A stretch of 64,000 nucleotides of DNA, taken from assembly GCF_039134705.1 (NCBI RefSeq), contig NZ_CP146256.1, positions 2,418,001 through 2,482,000 of the forward strand. Direction: 5' to 3'. Position 1 is the stretch's first letter, and each line of letters opens with the position of its first letter. The DNA comes from Kineothrix sp. IPX-CK (lineage in GTDB: Bacteria; Bacillota; Clostridia; Lachnospirales; Lachnospiraceae). Positions 51,148 to 60,622 of the stretch are shown in pieces. The position numbers and the translations under genes are program-made. A model generated the notes under the pieces. That model was not told the DNA's origin, ran no database searches, and worked only from the letters and a program-made list of their open reading frames with translations.

Positions 51148-53793
51148 TTACCAGCGGTTCTTTAGCTTGCTCTGCAATCGGTACAAAGTATTCAGTGCAT
51201 CTAAAGGCGTTAGATTGGTAACATCTACCTCTTTCAATTCCTTAATCACATCTTCATCGCTTACCGTATCGAATAGGGAAATCTGCTCCAAATCTACCTC
51301 GTCATATTTCTTTGCCGTCTTTTTATCTGTTTTATTATCGATTGCAATATTCTGCACCTTTTCCGTAATGTCGTTATCGCTGAGCTGCTCCACGATTTCT
51401 TTTGCTCTGTCGATTACCATGTCGGGAACGCCTGCCAGCTTGGCGACCTGAATGCCGTAACTCTTATCCGCTCCGCCCTTTATGATCTTACGAAGAAAGA
51501 CGATATCATCCCCTTTCTCCTTCACGGCGATACAGTAATTGTTCACATTGCTCATCTTCCCTTCCAACTCGGTCAGTTCGTGGTAATGGGTGGCAAAAAG
51601 AGTCTTTGCTCCCAGATATTTTCGATTGCTGATATGCTCGATCACCGCCCAAGCGATACTGAGCCCATCGAAAGTAGATGTTCCTCTGCCGATTTCGTCC
51701 AGCACCAACAGGCTGTCCGGCGTGGCGTTTCGCAAAATATTCGCCACCTCGTTCATCTCCACCATAAAGGTACTTTGTCCGCTGGCCAAATCGTCGGAGG
51801 CACCCACTCTCGTAAAAATCCGATCCACAATGCCGATATTCGCCGCAGAAGCGGGCACAAAACTTCCGATCTGCGCCATCAGTACGATAAGGGCAGCCTG
51901 TCTCATATAGGTAGACTTTCCTGCCATATTCGGCCCCGTAATGACGGAAATACAGTTTTTATTATTATCCAGATAAGTATCGTTGGAGATGAACATATCG
52001 TTAACAATCATCTTCTCCACCACCGGATGTCTGCCGTCCCTAATGTCGATGATGCCCTTTTCATTTATTTTCGGGCGTACATATTTGTTTCGTTCCGCCG
52101 TCAGCGAAAGTGACGCGAATACGTCCAACGCCGCCACCGCCTTTGCCGTCTTCTGGATTCTCTCGATTTCTTCAGCGATAGTATCTCTCACCTTGCAGAA
52201 TATATCATATTCCAAAGCGAATAATTTATCCTCCGCATTTAAAATCGTGTCCTCCAGCTCCTTCAGCCGGGGGGTAGTGTACCTTTCAGCATTGGAAAGC
52301 GTCTGCTTTCTTATGTAGTCGTCCGGCACCATCCCTAAGTAAGAATTCGTCACCTCGAAATAATAGCCGAATACTTTGTTGTATTTGATGCGCAGGTTTT
52401 TGATTCCCGTACGCTCCTTATCATCATTTTCCAGCTTCGCAAGCCAGTTTTTACCTTCCGTCTTGGCTCTCCGCAAGCTGTCTATCGTCTCGTCAAAACC
52501 CTCTTTTATAATTCCACCTTCCTTTATGGCGATAGGAGGCTCGTCCACGATCGCATTTTCTATAAGGCGGCAAATATCCTCCAAGCCGTCGATATCTTTG
52601 TCGATACCCTGCAAAAGCTGGCTGTCGAGATCGTGCAAAACGGTCTTTATATGGGGCAGCATTTCGAGAGAATTACGAAAGGCGGTCAAATCTCTGGGAT
52701 TGGCGGTTTTATAGCTGACTTTGCCAAGAAGCCTCTCCAAATCATAAATCGGATTCAAATATTCTCTGATTTCATCTCTGGACACGGCATTATCACACAG
52801 CACCTCGATAGCATCCTGACGTGCGGCAATGCTCACGGCATCGATCAAAGGCTGTTCGATATAACTTCTGAGCGTTCTGGCTCCCATGGCAGTCTTCGTC
52901 TTATCTAACACCCACAAAAGAGACCCTCTTTTCTGCTTTTCCCGTAAGGTCTCCGTCAGCTCCAGATTGCGTCTGGTGGAGCTGTCCAAAAGCATATATT
53001 TACTCGTAAGATAGGGATATAAATGAGTGAAATGGGCCAAGGAAGTTCTTTGCGTCTCATAAAGGTACTGCAAAAGCGCTCCGGCCGCTATCATTCCTAC
53101 AGGGAAATCCTCAATACCCAGTCCCGTCAGGACCTGAACGCGGAAATGCCGCATCAGGCATTTTTTACATCCATCATCATCAAAATAATGCGAATCCAGC
53201 GAATATAGGGTAATGCCCAACCTGTTTTTTAAGTCCTCCACATCGGCACCACTGACTAAAAAGGCGTCGTTGCAAATGATTTCCGAAGGCATATATTTAT
53301 TGATTTCATCTGAAAGCCTGCGCAGGTCCTCCACTTCCGTCAGGTAATAATCGCCGGTGGTCACATCGGCAATGGAGATACCTATTTTGCCCGGAAAATA
53401 GGAAATACACATCAGATAGTTGTTCTGCGTCTCTTCCAACGCCTGCATGTTCAAGTTCGTACCCGGTGTAACGATGCGGACTACCTCTCGTTTCACGAGC
53501 CCCTTTGCGAACTTCGGATCCTCCATCTGCTCGCAGATGGCCACCTTGTATCCCTTGGAAACCAGCTTATTCAAATATCCGTCTACCGCATGATAAGGAA
53601 TTCCGCACATCGGTGCACGTTCCTCCTGTCCGCAGTTCTTTCCGGTCAATGTAATTTCCAGCTCTTTCGATGCGGTCAGCGCGTCCTCGAAAAACATCTC
53701 ATAGAAATCGCCGAGTCGGTAAAAAAGAATACAGTCCTTGTATTCTTCCTTCGTTTCCATATATTGCTGCATCATAGGAGTTAATTCCGCCAC
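51148..53793 (-). CDS. mutS: DNA mismatch repair protein MutS
   Basis: 881 residues from GTG 53793, four bases after a purine-rich AGAGGAGAGG box; the reading further upstream is not family-like. Mismatch-binding Phe-x-Glu is in FYRLGDFYEMFFEDA. ATPase domain: ITGPNMAGKSTYMRQ, STFMVEMNEVANIL, LVLDEIGRGTSTFDG and FATHYHEL. Recognises mispairs and recruits MutL. Confidence 0.96.
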   Translation of the reverse strand: MAELTPMMQQYMETKEEYKDCILFYRLGDFYEMFFEDALTASKELEITLTGKNCGQEERAPMCGIPYHAVDGYLNKLVSKGYKVAICEQMEDPKFAKGLVKREVVRIVTPGTNLNMQALEETQNNYLMCISYFPGKIGISIADVTTGDYYLTEVEDLRRLSDEINKYMPSEIICNDAFLVSGADVEDLKNRLGITLYSLDSHYFDDDGCKKCLMRHFRVQVLTGLGIEDFPVGMIAAGALLQYLYETQRTSLAHFTHLYPYLTSKYMLLDSSTRRNLELTETLREKQKRGSLLWVLDKTKTAMGARTLRSYIEQPLIDAVSIAARQDAIEVLCDNAVSRDEIREYLNPIYDLERLLGKVSYKTANPRDLTAFRNSLEMLPHIKTVLHDLDSQLLQGIDKDIDGLEDICRLIENAIVDEPPIAIKEGGIIKEGFDETIDSLRRAKTEGKNWLAKLENDDKERTGIKNLRIKYNKVFGYYFEVTNSYLGMVPDDYIRKQTLSNAERYTTPRLKELEDTILNAEDKLFALEYDIFCKVRDTIAEEIERIQKTAKAVAALDVFASLSLTAERNKYVRPKINEKGIIDIRDGRHPVVEKMIVNDMFISNDTYLDNNKNCISVITGPNMAGKSTYMRQAALIVLMAQIGSFVPASAANIGIVDRIFTRVGASDDLASGQSTFMVEMNEVANILRNATPDSLLVLDEIGRGTSTFDGLSIAWAVIEHISNRKYLGAKTLFATHYHELTELEGKMSNVNNYCIAVKEKGDDIVFLRKIIKGGADKSYGIQVAKLAGVPDMVIDRAKEIVEQLSDNDITEKVQNIAIDNKTDKKTAKKYDEVDLEQISLFDTVSDEDVIKELKEVDVTNLTPLDALNTLYRLQSKLKNRW

Positions 53794-53949
53794 TGTTCCT
53801 CTCCTCTGTTCCTCTGTAATTGAATAAACGGGCATACTCCATATGTACACCCGTCTTTAATATACCACAAAATGTAGGGGTTGTAAATCGACCGCTATTG
53901 ATAGTATCTATCATTTCAAGCGCGGATTCTATTCAAATGTAAGTGTGCT

Positions 53950-55362
53950 TTAAACTTCCTGCAGCATTTCACCGGCATAATAAAAGCCATGACATTCCTT
54001 TAGCTTTACCTTCACTATCCTGCCGATAAGAGACGCGTCTCCGGGAAAATGTACGATAGTGTTATTGGAAAGCCTTCCTGTAACGAGAGAATCATTCTGC
54101 TCATTCACCTCTTCCACAAGCGCAGTCTGAATCTGTCCCTGCAGAAGCTTGGTGCGCTCTTTCGCAGTATCCTGAACTACCTTCAAAAGCTTGTCGAAGC
54201 CCTCCTTCACCACCTTCTGCGACACCTGATTATCCATGGCCGCAGCCGGAGTTCCGGTCCGCTTGGAATAGATAAAGGTAAAAGCGTTGTCGTACTGCAC
54301 CCTCTTTACAACATCGATGGTCTCCTCCACATCCTCGAGGGTCTCTCCCGGAAAACCTACCATGATGTCCGTGGTAATAGACATATCAGGGATTTCTTTC
54401 CGGATCCTCTCGGCAATGGCAAGATACTGCTCCTTGGTGTAGCTGCGGTTCATAGCCGCCAGGATACTGGTGGAACCGGATTGAAGCGGCAGATGAAGAT
54501 GACGGCATATCTTCTTCGATTCCTTCATGACCTGAATCAGATCTTCCGACAAATCCTTAGGATGAGAGGTCATAAAGCGGATTCTCTCGATTCCTTCTAC
54601 CTTTTCCACCTCGCGCAGAAGATCTGCGAAACTCATAGGCTCCTCTAATGTCCTGCCGTAAGAGTTCACATTCTGACCTAACAGCATAATCTCTACCACA
54701 CCGTCCGCCGCAATGCTTTCTATTTCCTTTATAATATCCTTAGGACTGCGGCTGCGCTCGCGTCCTCTCACATAAGGCACGATACAGTAACTGCAGAAGT
54801 TATTGCAGCCAAACATGATATTGATACCTGATTTGAACGGATATTTGCGCTCTACCGGTAAATCCTCAACAATCTGATCAGTATCCTTCCATATATCGAT
54901 TACCATATCCTCGGATTCGAACATAGTACATAAAAGCTCTGCAAACTTAAAAATATTGTGGGTACCGAAAATCAAATCCACGAACCGGTAGCTCTTCTTG
55001 ATCTTTTCAATGACTACGTCCTCCTGCATCATGCAGCCGCAGAGGGCGATTTTCATATGGGGCTTTTTCTGCTTCATACTATTTAGGAATCCCAGTCGCC
55101 CATATACTCTTTGGTTGGCATTGTCTCTGACCGTACATGTATTGTAGATTACGAGATCGGCGTCCTCAGACTCTATCAGCTCGTAGCCCACCTGCTCTAA
55201 TATGCCTGCCAGCTTTTCCGAGTCTCTGGCATTCATCTGGCAGCCGAACGTAGTTACGTTGCAGAGAGGTCTGCGGCCCAGCTTCTTCGCCAGTTCATCT
55301 ACATGCTCCTTTGCTTTTTCGATAAATAAAAACTGACGGGCAGTTTCTGTTTGTGTTGTCAT
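53950..55362 (-). CDS. miaB: tRNA-2-methylthio-N6-dimethylallyladenosine synthase
   Basis: 470 residues. N-terminal UPF0004 domain with three Cys (TTFGCQMNARDSE, IYNTCTVRDNA, ALCGCMMQED), radical SAM cluster CNNFCSYCIVPYVRGRERSR and C-terminal TRAM domain (LVTGRLSNNTIVHFPGD). It carries two Fe-S clusters and methylthiolates i6A37 made by MiaA. It directly follows the kinase pseudogene. Confidence 0.95.
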   Translation of the reverse strand: MTTQTETARQFLFIEKAKEHVDELAKKLGRRPLCNVTTFGCQMNARDSEKLAGILEQVGYELIESEDADLVIYNTCTVRDNANQRVYGRLGFLNSMKQKKPHMKIALCGCMMQEDVVIEKIKKSYRFVDLIFGTHNIFKFAELLCTMFESEDMVIDIWKDTDQIVEDLPVERKYPFKSGINIMFGCNNFCSYCIVPYVRGRERSRSPKDIIKEIESIAADGVVEIMLLGQNVNSYGRTLEEPMSFADLLREVEKVEGIERIRFMTSHPKDLSEDLIQVMKESKKICRHLHLPLQSGSTSILAAMNRSYTKEQYLAIAERIRKEIPDMSITTDIMVGFPGETLEDVEETIDVVKRVQYDNAFTFIYSKRTGTPAAAMDNQVSQKVVKEGFDKLLKVVQDTAKERTKLLQGQIQTALVEEVNEQNDSLVTGRLSNNTIVHFPGDASLIGRIVKVKLKECHGFYYAGEMLQEV

Positions 55363-55370
55363 AAAAATCC

Positions 55371-56876
55371 TTACTCCTCTTCTTCCTTCTGACGGATTAT
55401 CATGGACGCTGGAAGGTATTCCATCAGCTGGCGGTATAGCTCGTCAATGCTGATGGGCTTGGATAAGTTTCATCTGCCTGATTTTCTTAAAGGTCTCGAT
55501 TCCATCCATTCCCGGCATCATGTGATCCATCAATATTATATCATAATGACTTTTGCTCACTTTGTCCAGACATTCCGGTCCGCTGAGCGCATCATCCGTC
55601 TGAATTTCACATCTTTTCAGAAGCCCCGCACTACGGTAATATTGACGGCGTTATCATCCACGACAAGAGCCCTCGCTTCAGGTGCCGTAAATAGATAAGC
55701 GGACTTGTGGGGAGATGTATTGTTTACATTTTGCAGCTTAAGCTTTCCTATCGGAGCGGAAGCCTGAAGCTTATTCGGTATTCCCTGCGGAATCTCAAAG
55801 CGAAAGGTACTGCCCTCGCCATAAACGCTTTCAACACTCAGGCTTCCGCCCATAAGGTTCACCAGTTCCTTCGTAATAATTTCATTTCGTACTGATCCGC
55901 CTTTACCTCCAATTTACCCGATTCTATCTTGGAAATATCCAGTACATCGTTGATGAGGGCAAGAAGCGCCCGTCCTGCTTCCCTTATATTTCCAGCATAT
56001 TCATTTATGTTCTCCGAAGTGCTCTCCCGTAAAATAAGCTCGTCCATACCCACGATAGCGTTGAGCGGCGTGCGTATTTCGTGGCTCATATTCGTTAAGA
56101 ACATGCTCTTTGCCCTGTTCGCTTTTTCCGCATCGTTTTTCAGCTCCAGCAGCTTGTTGGTATGTTCGTAGGTCTCGGTATGATCAACGATGCGGACAAT
56201 CTCGCCTAAAAGCCGCTTTTTGCCGTCGAACATAGCCTTTCTCTTCCACTGATAATAACGCCCATCACGTGAAAATCCATCCCCGTTTTTTTAAAGGAAG
56301 GAGCGTCATCGGCCCGATATCATAATCTCCGAACACATGAAATATGTTCAGTGGCCAGGACAGCGTGGCTATGGCAGAGGCCGCAATGATCCGCGCGTAT
56401 TCCGGATGGTTCTTGCTCTTATATCCCATATAGGCACAACTTGCTATGTAGACCACCAACAGGCCTAACATGCCGGAGGAAATAACCCACCAGTAATAAA
56501 AAATACCGTATTCCATATCCACATAGGTAATGCCTCCTTCAATGCGCATACTTATGCCTTTGTAGTATAACGTATGATTGGGATAGGTCAGGACAAGAAA
56601 TAAGATGAACAAATTATTGATCAGATAAAAAAACTTCCAAAAACGATAGCTCTTCTGCGGACTGTAAATGCACACGAACTTAATACCGAGAATCGCGGTT
56701 TCTACTGTTTTCGAGGTCAATTCGAAATAATAACCCAGCATATTGATATAGACAAAAATCGTTCCTGCCAAAAGAACCTTCTGCGGCTCGGAGGACTTTG
56801 CTCTATAAACAAGTATGATCAGCGCAAACGCTGCAAATGAACCTAATAGCTGAACTATAACCAATATATTCCCCAT
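55371..56876 (-). pseudogene. Degraded hybrid sensor histidine kinase
   Basis: Fragments of one hybrid kinase lie in order but in different frames. 56876-56265: multi-helix membrane sensor. About 56275-55885: linker, then HisKA with SMFLTNMSHEIRTPLNAIVG. About 55895-55617: only the end of the ATPase domain (ITKELVNLMGGSLSVESVYG) and the receiver start ALVVDDNAVNITVV. About 55618-55460: receiver core DIILMDHMMPGMDGIETFKK. 55473-55371: receiver end SKPISIDELYRQLMEYLPAS. The lesions are a frameshift near 56265, a deletion plus shift near 55890 that removes most of the ATPase domain, a one-base shift near 55620, and a deletion near 55470 removing about 40 receiver residues. It cannot make a working kinase. 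Confidence 0.88.
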
Positions 56877-56888
56877 GCTTTTTCCTCT

Positions 56889-57635
56889 TTAGCCCAAACC
56901 CTCCGCAATCCTGTATAAATAGGAGCGGCTTTTTTTGCCAATCCGCTCCACCACCTCCATGAAAAGAAGGATATTCAAAACGAGATTAGCCGTTTGTGAC
57001 GGAATCTTCGCGCTTTTTGCCAAATCGGACGAGGTGAACTCCCCTGGAAGCTCATAAGGAAGAAACTGAAGGTAGTCCTCCCGTCTTTCGATAACCACTT
57101 CATCGAAAAGAGCCACCGGAATTCTGTCATAGCGGCAGGAGCCCTTTTTCTTATCCTTGCTCCATCCGTTTAATAACCGGTACTCCTCCACATCCATTAT
57201 CGGAAAGCAAAATTTCAAATTCGCATTTTTCAGATATGGTTTAATTCTGTATAACTCTTTGAAAGCCAGGTATGCACTTCCCGTCGCCGGGCTTTTTCTC
57301 TTCCTGGAAAGCTCTCCTGTCGTCTCATCAATCCATATGAGCCACTTCGTATGGGGAATGGGATAAACCACAGTGACCGGATACTCTTCAAGAAATACCT
57401 CCAGTTTGGTGCGGATTTTATAAAAATTACCGTTTTGAATTTCGATGATTTCATTTCCCGTATAAATATCCGCCACATAATTGCAAAGAGAAACCTCATG
57501 CATCTCCACATCCGGCGCATAATAGTTCTTAAGCACCGCATGCACAGTCTTTTCCTGCAGGGTACCGATTCCACCACGATTTCTCTGTATGCCTATAATT
57601 TTGCTTTTAGCCTCTTCAAAACGTTTTTCATTCAT
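56889..57635 (-). CDS. Uncharacterised protein: nuclease-like N-terminus, winged-helix C-terminus
   Basis: 248 residues. Residues 25-100 read like a PD-(D/E)XK-type fold: TLQEKTVHAVLKNYYAPD, then a beta hairpin VADIYTGNEIIEIQNGNFYK (Asp, Glu-x-Gln and a Lys) and TKLEVFLEEYPVTVVYPIPH. Residues 185-248 look like a winged helix (FTSSDLAKSAKIPSQTANLV, VVERIGKKSRSYLYRI). No family name is certain. It lies 25 bases behind trpS on the same strand and just before the decayed kinase. The nuclease reading is by eye only. Confidence 0.75.
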   Translation of the reverse strand: MNEKRFEEAKSKIIGIQRNRGGIGTLQEKTVHAVLKNYYAPDVEMHEVSLCNYVADIYTGNEIIEIQNGNFYKIRTKLEVFLEEYPVTVVYPIPHTKWLIWIDETTGELSRKRKSPATGSAYLAFKELYRIKPYLKNANLKFCFPIMDVEEYRLLNGWSKDKKKGSCRYDRIPVALFDEVVIERREDYLQFLPYELPGEFTSSDLAKSAKIPSQTANLVLNILLFMEVVERIGKKSRSYLYRIAEGLG

Positions 57636-57659
57636 ATTCGCTTTTTACTTAACTTTATT

Positions 57660-58664
57660 TTATTTGATTTTCTCAGGAAAACCAACCTTCTTCTGAACCT
57701 TTCGCAAGGTCTTCGTCGAATAATAGCCGGCCTTATCCGCATTTTCTTTTATAATTCCATCGATATAGGATTTATCCTGGATCAGCTCTGCAAATCGATC
57801 CTGAACGGGCTTTAACACGCCCACTACCGATTCTCCTACCGCAAGCTTGAAATCGCCATAGCCTTTACCATCAAATTCTCTCTCCGTCTCCTCCGGAGTC
57901 TTTCCGGTGCAGGAGCAGTAAATATCAATCAGATTCTTAATGCCGGGCTGTTCCTCACGATACCTCACCGCCCCCTCGGAATCTGTCACAGCCCTCTTGA
58001 ACTTGCGGATAATCGTATCCGGGTCATCCATAAGATAAATGCTCGCATTGGGATTTTCATCCGACTTCGACATCTTTTTTTCCGGGTCCTGTAAACTCAT
58101 GATTTTCGCTCCGGCTTTTCCGATATAAGGCTCCGGTATCGTAAACACATCGCCGTATATGGCGTTAAACCTCTGAGCGATATCTCTTGTAATCTCTAAA
58201 TGTTGAAGCTGATCTTTACCTACGGGAACTACGTCAGCCTGATATAAGAGAATGTCTGCCGCCATGAGTACCGGATAGGTGAAAAGTCCGGCGTTGATAT
58301 TGTCCGCATGCTTGGATGATTTATCCTTAAACTGTGTCATTCGGTTAAGTTCACCCATATAGGTAAAGCAGTTTAATATCCACGAAAGCTCCGCATGGCC
58401 CGACACGTGCGACTGATAATAAATACAGTTTTTCTTAGGATCGAGACCTGCCGCAATATATAAGGTCAATAAATTTCTAGCCCTTTTTCTAAGCTCTGCA
58501 GGGTCTTGTCTGACCGTTATGGAATGTAAGTCTACAACGGAATAAAAGCATTCGTACTCGTCGCTTAAGGTTACCCAGTTTTTAAGTGCTCCCAAATAGT
58601 TACCGAGAGTCAAGGTTCCCGTCGCCTGCATTCCGCTGAAAAGTATCTTTTTGCCGTCTATCAT
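57660..58664 (-). CDS. trpS: Tryptophanyl-tRNA synthetase
   Basis: 334 residues from ATG 58664, GGAGG eight bases upstream. Class I motifs: TGTLTLGNYLGALKNW (HIGH equivalent) and KKMSKSDENP (KMSKS). Length is usual for bacterial TrpRS. A sigma-A promoter lies close upstream and no T-box elements are seen in the short leader. Confidence 0.96.
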   Translation of the reverse strand: MIDGKKILFSGMQATGTLTLGNYLGALKNWVTLSDEYECFYSVVDLHSITVRQDPAELRKRARNLLTLYIAAGLDPKKNCIYYQSHVSGHAELSWILNCFTYMGELNRMTQFKDKSSKHADNINAGLFTYPVLMAADILLYQADVVPVGKDQLQHLEITRDIAQRFNAIYGDVFTIPEPYIGKAGAKIMSLQDPEKKMSKSDENPNASIYLMDDPDTIIRKFKRAVTDSEGAVRYREEQPGIKNLIDIYCSCTGKTPEETEREFDGKGYGDFKLAVGESVVGVLKPVQDRFAELIQDKSYIDGIIKENADKAGYYSTKTLRKVQKKVGFPEKIK

Positions 58665-58711
58665 GATGATTGCCTCCAAATTTTAGAATGTAACATTTTT
58701 TGAATGTAATA

Positions 58712-58740
58712 AGTTTAGCATTGGTACTCCATTTCGTCAA
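58712..58740 (-). promoter_or_regulatory. Sigma-A promoter of trpS
   Basis: Minus strand TTGACG (58740-58735), 17-bp spacer, TAAACT (58717-58712), giving a leader of about 40 bases, too short for a T-box riboswitch. Confidence 0.7.
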
Positions 58741-58798
58741 GGCAAGGGCGGACGAACCGTAGATTTTATGAGTTTGATAAACCCGAAAATTTGGATAC

Positions 58799-58838
58799 AA
58801 AAAAACCGCCTGCATGCGTCCCATCGGACACTGCAGAC
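58799..58838 (-). terminator. Terminator of the peptide/small-gene transcript
   Basis: Minus strand GTCTGCA ... TGCAGGC outer stem with an inner GTCC-GATG-GGAC hairpin and a small internal loop, followed by GG and seven T (58805-58799). It closes the unit that starts at the peptide promoter (59212-59184) and insulates trpS. Confidence 0.75.
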
Positions 58839-58844
58839 AGTGAT

Positions 58845-59080
58845 TCAAAAAAGCTTGTCCATTTCACCGGAACCGGACTTTTCGTCGATATCGATCCACT
58901 CGATAACGCATATATATAATTCCCCTTTTGCCCTCTCAATGATGTCTGCATCTCTCAAAGGAACATATATCGACGAAAATAGAAAACGTTGGAAAGCTCT
59001 CTTTCGGTCCCATTCCAGTAAAATCCTGCAAGCTCTTATACTTTGACAGCAAAGCAAACCGCTTTTTTAAATGCTCCCAT
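58845..59080 (-). pseudogene. Possible small frameshifted gene downstream of the peptide gene
   Basis: The clearest coding signal is the last 45 residues of the frame ending at 58845 (YVPLRDADIIERAKGELYIC, then VIEWIDIDEKSGSGEMDKLF). Its only start is a TTG at 59057 without a ribosome binding site. Stitching three frames gives a more gene-like reading from ATG 59080 (MGAFKKAVCFAVK, then YKSLQDFTGMGPKESFPTFS, then the end above), implying two shifts near 59040 and 58980. It is followed by a terminator. It may be a decayed small gene, or only the end is real. Alternatively a 14-residue peptide could be read at 59080-59036. Confidence 0.35.
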
Positions 59081-59097
59081 ACTGTCAAAAATATAAA

Positions 59098-59160
59098 TTA
59101 ATTACCCCCACCCAATAACCAATTCCAAAAGTTGCCGAACACACTCAATACTGTATACAT
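59098..59160 (-). CDS. 20-residue peptide, candidate signal peptide or leaderless bacteriocin
   Basis: ATG at 59160 lies nine bases after AAAGGAGG and encodes MYTVLSVFGNFWNWLLGGGN, then TAA. Two nearer ATGs give only MMRCIQY-type heptamers with poor spacing. The peptide has two Trp and two Phe, no charged residue, no Cys or Pro, and a Gly-rich tail. It has its own extended -10 promoter and lies just behind an AgrC-like kinase gene and a LytTR regulator gene on the same strand. It is not AgrD-like (no Cys or Ser thiolactone core with an acidic tail) and no AgrB is in the window. Candidate ligand or product of the two-component system. Confidence 0.6.
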   Translation of the reverse strand: MYTVLSVFGNFWNWLLGGGN

Positions 59161-59183
59161 CGCATCATACCTCCTTTTTCAAC

Positions 59184-59212
59184 AAAATATCATATGGGTA
59201 TGACATTTTCAA
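59184..59212 (-). promoter_or_regulatory. Promoter of the 20-residue peptide gene
   Basis: Minus strand TTGAAA (59212-59207), 17-bp spacer, TATTTT (59189-59184) with an extended TG one base before it. Just upstream are GTT-containing nonamers (ACCGTTAAA, ATGGTTGAA) that weakly resemble LytTR half-sites but not with the usual 21-22 bp spacing. Confidence 0.6.
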
Positions 59213-59291
59213 CCATTTCTCGTTTAACGGTTACATAACTACATTATCGGTACATTTATTAAACACTTTATCAATCTTTTTATTGGGTACT

Positions 59292-60611
59292 CTATTTATC
59301 GTCATATGGTATCGTCACTTTTACCACGAACTCACCATTTCCAACGTTTATTCTAAAATCTCCGCCATTCTTTTCTACGGTTTCTTTCACGTTTCGCATT
59401 CCGATACCATGATTTTCCTTATCCGCTTTCGTAGTGGCCATTAACCCATTTACTAACGTTTCTTTTTTATCTGCCTCCGGCGCACTGTTTATTACCTCGA
59501 ACTTCATATAATTATTGTTATTGGCAACAACTATTTTCAAATAGCGCTCATTGCATTCCGTTTTATTCAACGCCTCAACCGCATTCTGAGTAAGATTTGA
59601 CACGATGGTGCAAAGCTCTACCCTATTTATCCTTATATTATCGGGACATTTACCGTTCACGTCGACCTTAACCTCTTTATCAAGCAAGGAAATATAATAA
59701 TTAAGTACCGCGTCAATAACATCATTTCCAACCGAATAAGTTATGTTCTTAATTTCAAGAAGCTGGCCTTCCATTCCCGACACATAATCCTTCACCTTGG
59801 AAACATCTCCGCGATGAGCCAGTTCGTTCAGGCATATAAGATGACTCTGTATATCGTGTCGGAACCTCCTTGTCTCCTCGTTTTTAGCCAGCATAGCCTT
59901 ATACAGGTTTCTTTGTGTTTCTAAAAGCAAAGCATCCGTTTCCAGATACTTCTTTATAGTTTTATTTTCATTATCAATATAGATCATAATTAAAATAAGG
60001 CATGCAACACTTACAAAAGAAATAATCGATATAACCTTTGAAAACAAAATAATCTTTTCATTGGGAGTATATCTGGAGATAGTTTGAAACCCGGCAATAG
60101 TCAAAAATATAGCCATCCCCATTACAAAAACGGAAACATATATTATAAACTTATAGATTTTTTTCCATTTTTCATTATCAGGCAATTTAACTTTTTTCTT
60201 TATTACAGCGGCTATACTTATTAATACAATTACTATACTATTATTAATTAAATATATGATTTTTTCTTCGGCAAAAGGAATATTTTGTCCTGCTGAAAAA
60301 GGCGAAATGATTCCTCCGACTATTTCTCCCATACATATTATTAGAAATCCGGCTCTGAAAATGTTCAGTGCCTTCTCTCCTTTATCACAATCCAAAACAA
60401 ATATATATGCTATGATAGAGAGAGTACTCCACCATAATAGCAATGTATTCTCATCCACAACCCCAAGCAATGTGAACACCGCAAAGCCTGTTACCGCCGC
60501 CGCTCCTATCCAAAGACGTTTTATCTTCAAAGAATAAACTCCACAGAACCATATTCCATACTTAAGCAGCTCCGTAATAAAAATAATCAACAGCAGACAA
60601 AATATCTTCAT
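59292..60611 (-). CDS. AgrC-like GHKL sensor histidine kinase
   Basis: 439 residues from ATG 60611; GTG 60626 overlaps the regulator stop and is the coupled alternative. About six to seven transmembrane helices fill residues 1-215, then a dimer/His region (RRFRHDIQSHLICLNELAHR) and a GHKL ATPase (VSNLTQNAVEALNKTE, NHGIGMRNVKETVEKNGGDF). This is the HPK10 class that senses peptides such as AgrD or ComC products. It shares an operon with the LytTR regulator and is followed by the 20-residue peptide gene. Confidence 0.9.
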   Translation of the reverse strand: MKIFCLLLIIFITELLKYGIWFCGVYSLKIKRLWIGAAAVTGFAVFTLLGVVDENTLLLWWSTLSIIAYIFVLDCDKGEKALNIFRAGFLIICMGEIVGGIISPFSAGQNIPFAEEKIIYLINNSIVIVLISIAAVIKKKVKLPDNEKWKKIYKFIIYVSVFVMGMAIFLTIAGFQTISRYTPNEKIILFSKVISIISFVSVACLILIMIYIDNENKTIKKYLETDALLLETQRNLYKAMLAKNEETRRFRHDIQSHLICLNELAHRGDVSKVKDYVSGMEGQLLEIKNITYSVGNDVIDAVLNYYISLLDKEVKVDVNGKCPDNIRINRVELCTIVSNLTQNAVEALNKTECNERYLKIVVANNNNYMKFEVINSAPEADKKETLVNGLMATTKADKENHGIGMRNVKETVEKNGGDFRINVGNGEFVVKVTIPYDDK

Positions 60612-60622
60612 ATCATCTATCC

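Noticed and set aside
50810..51451. 213-codon open frame on the plus strand across the mutL/mutS junction
   Set aside because: Antisense shadow of two well-supported genes; Ser/Thr-rich composition typical of reverse frames.
58665..58844. T-box riboswitch upstream of trpS
   Set aside because: The promoter lies about 50 bases before the start codon and no conserved T-box sequence (AGGGTGGNACCGCG type) is present; the only hairpin is the upstream terminator.
59098..59160. AgrD cyclic-lactone autoinducer
   Set aside because: No Cys or Ser at the right distance from an acidic tail and no AgrB protease gene nearby; retained only as a generic peptide candidate.
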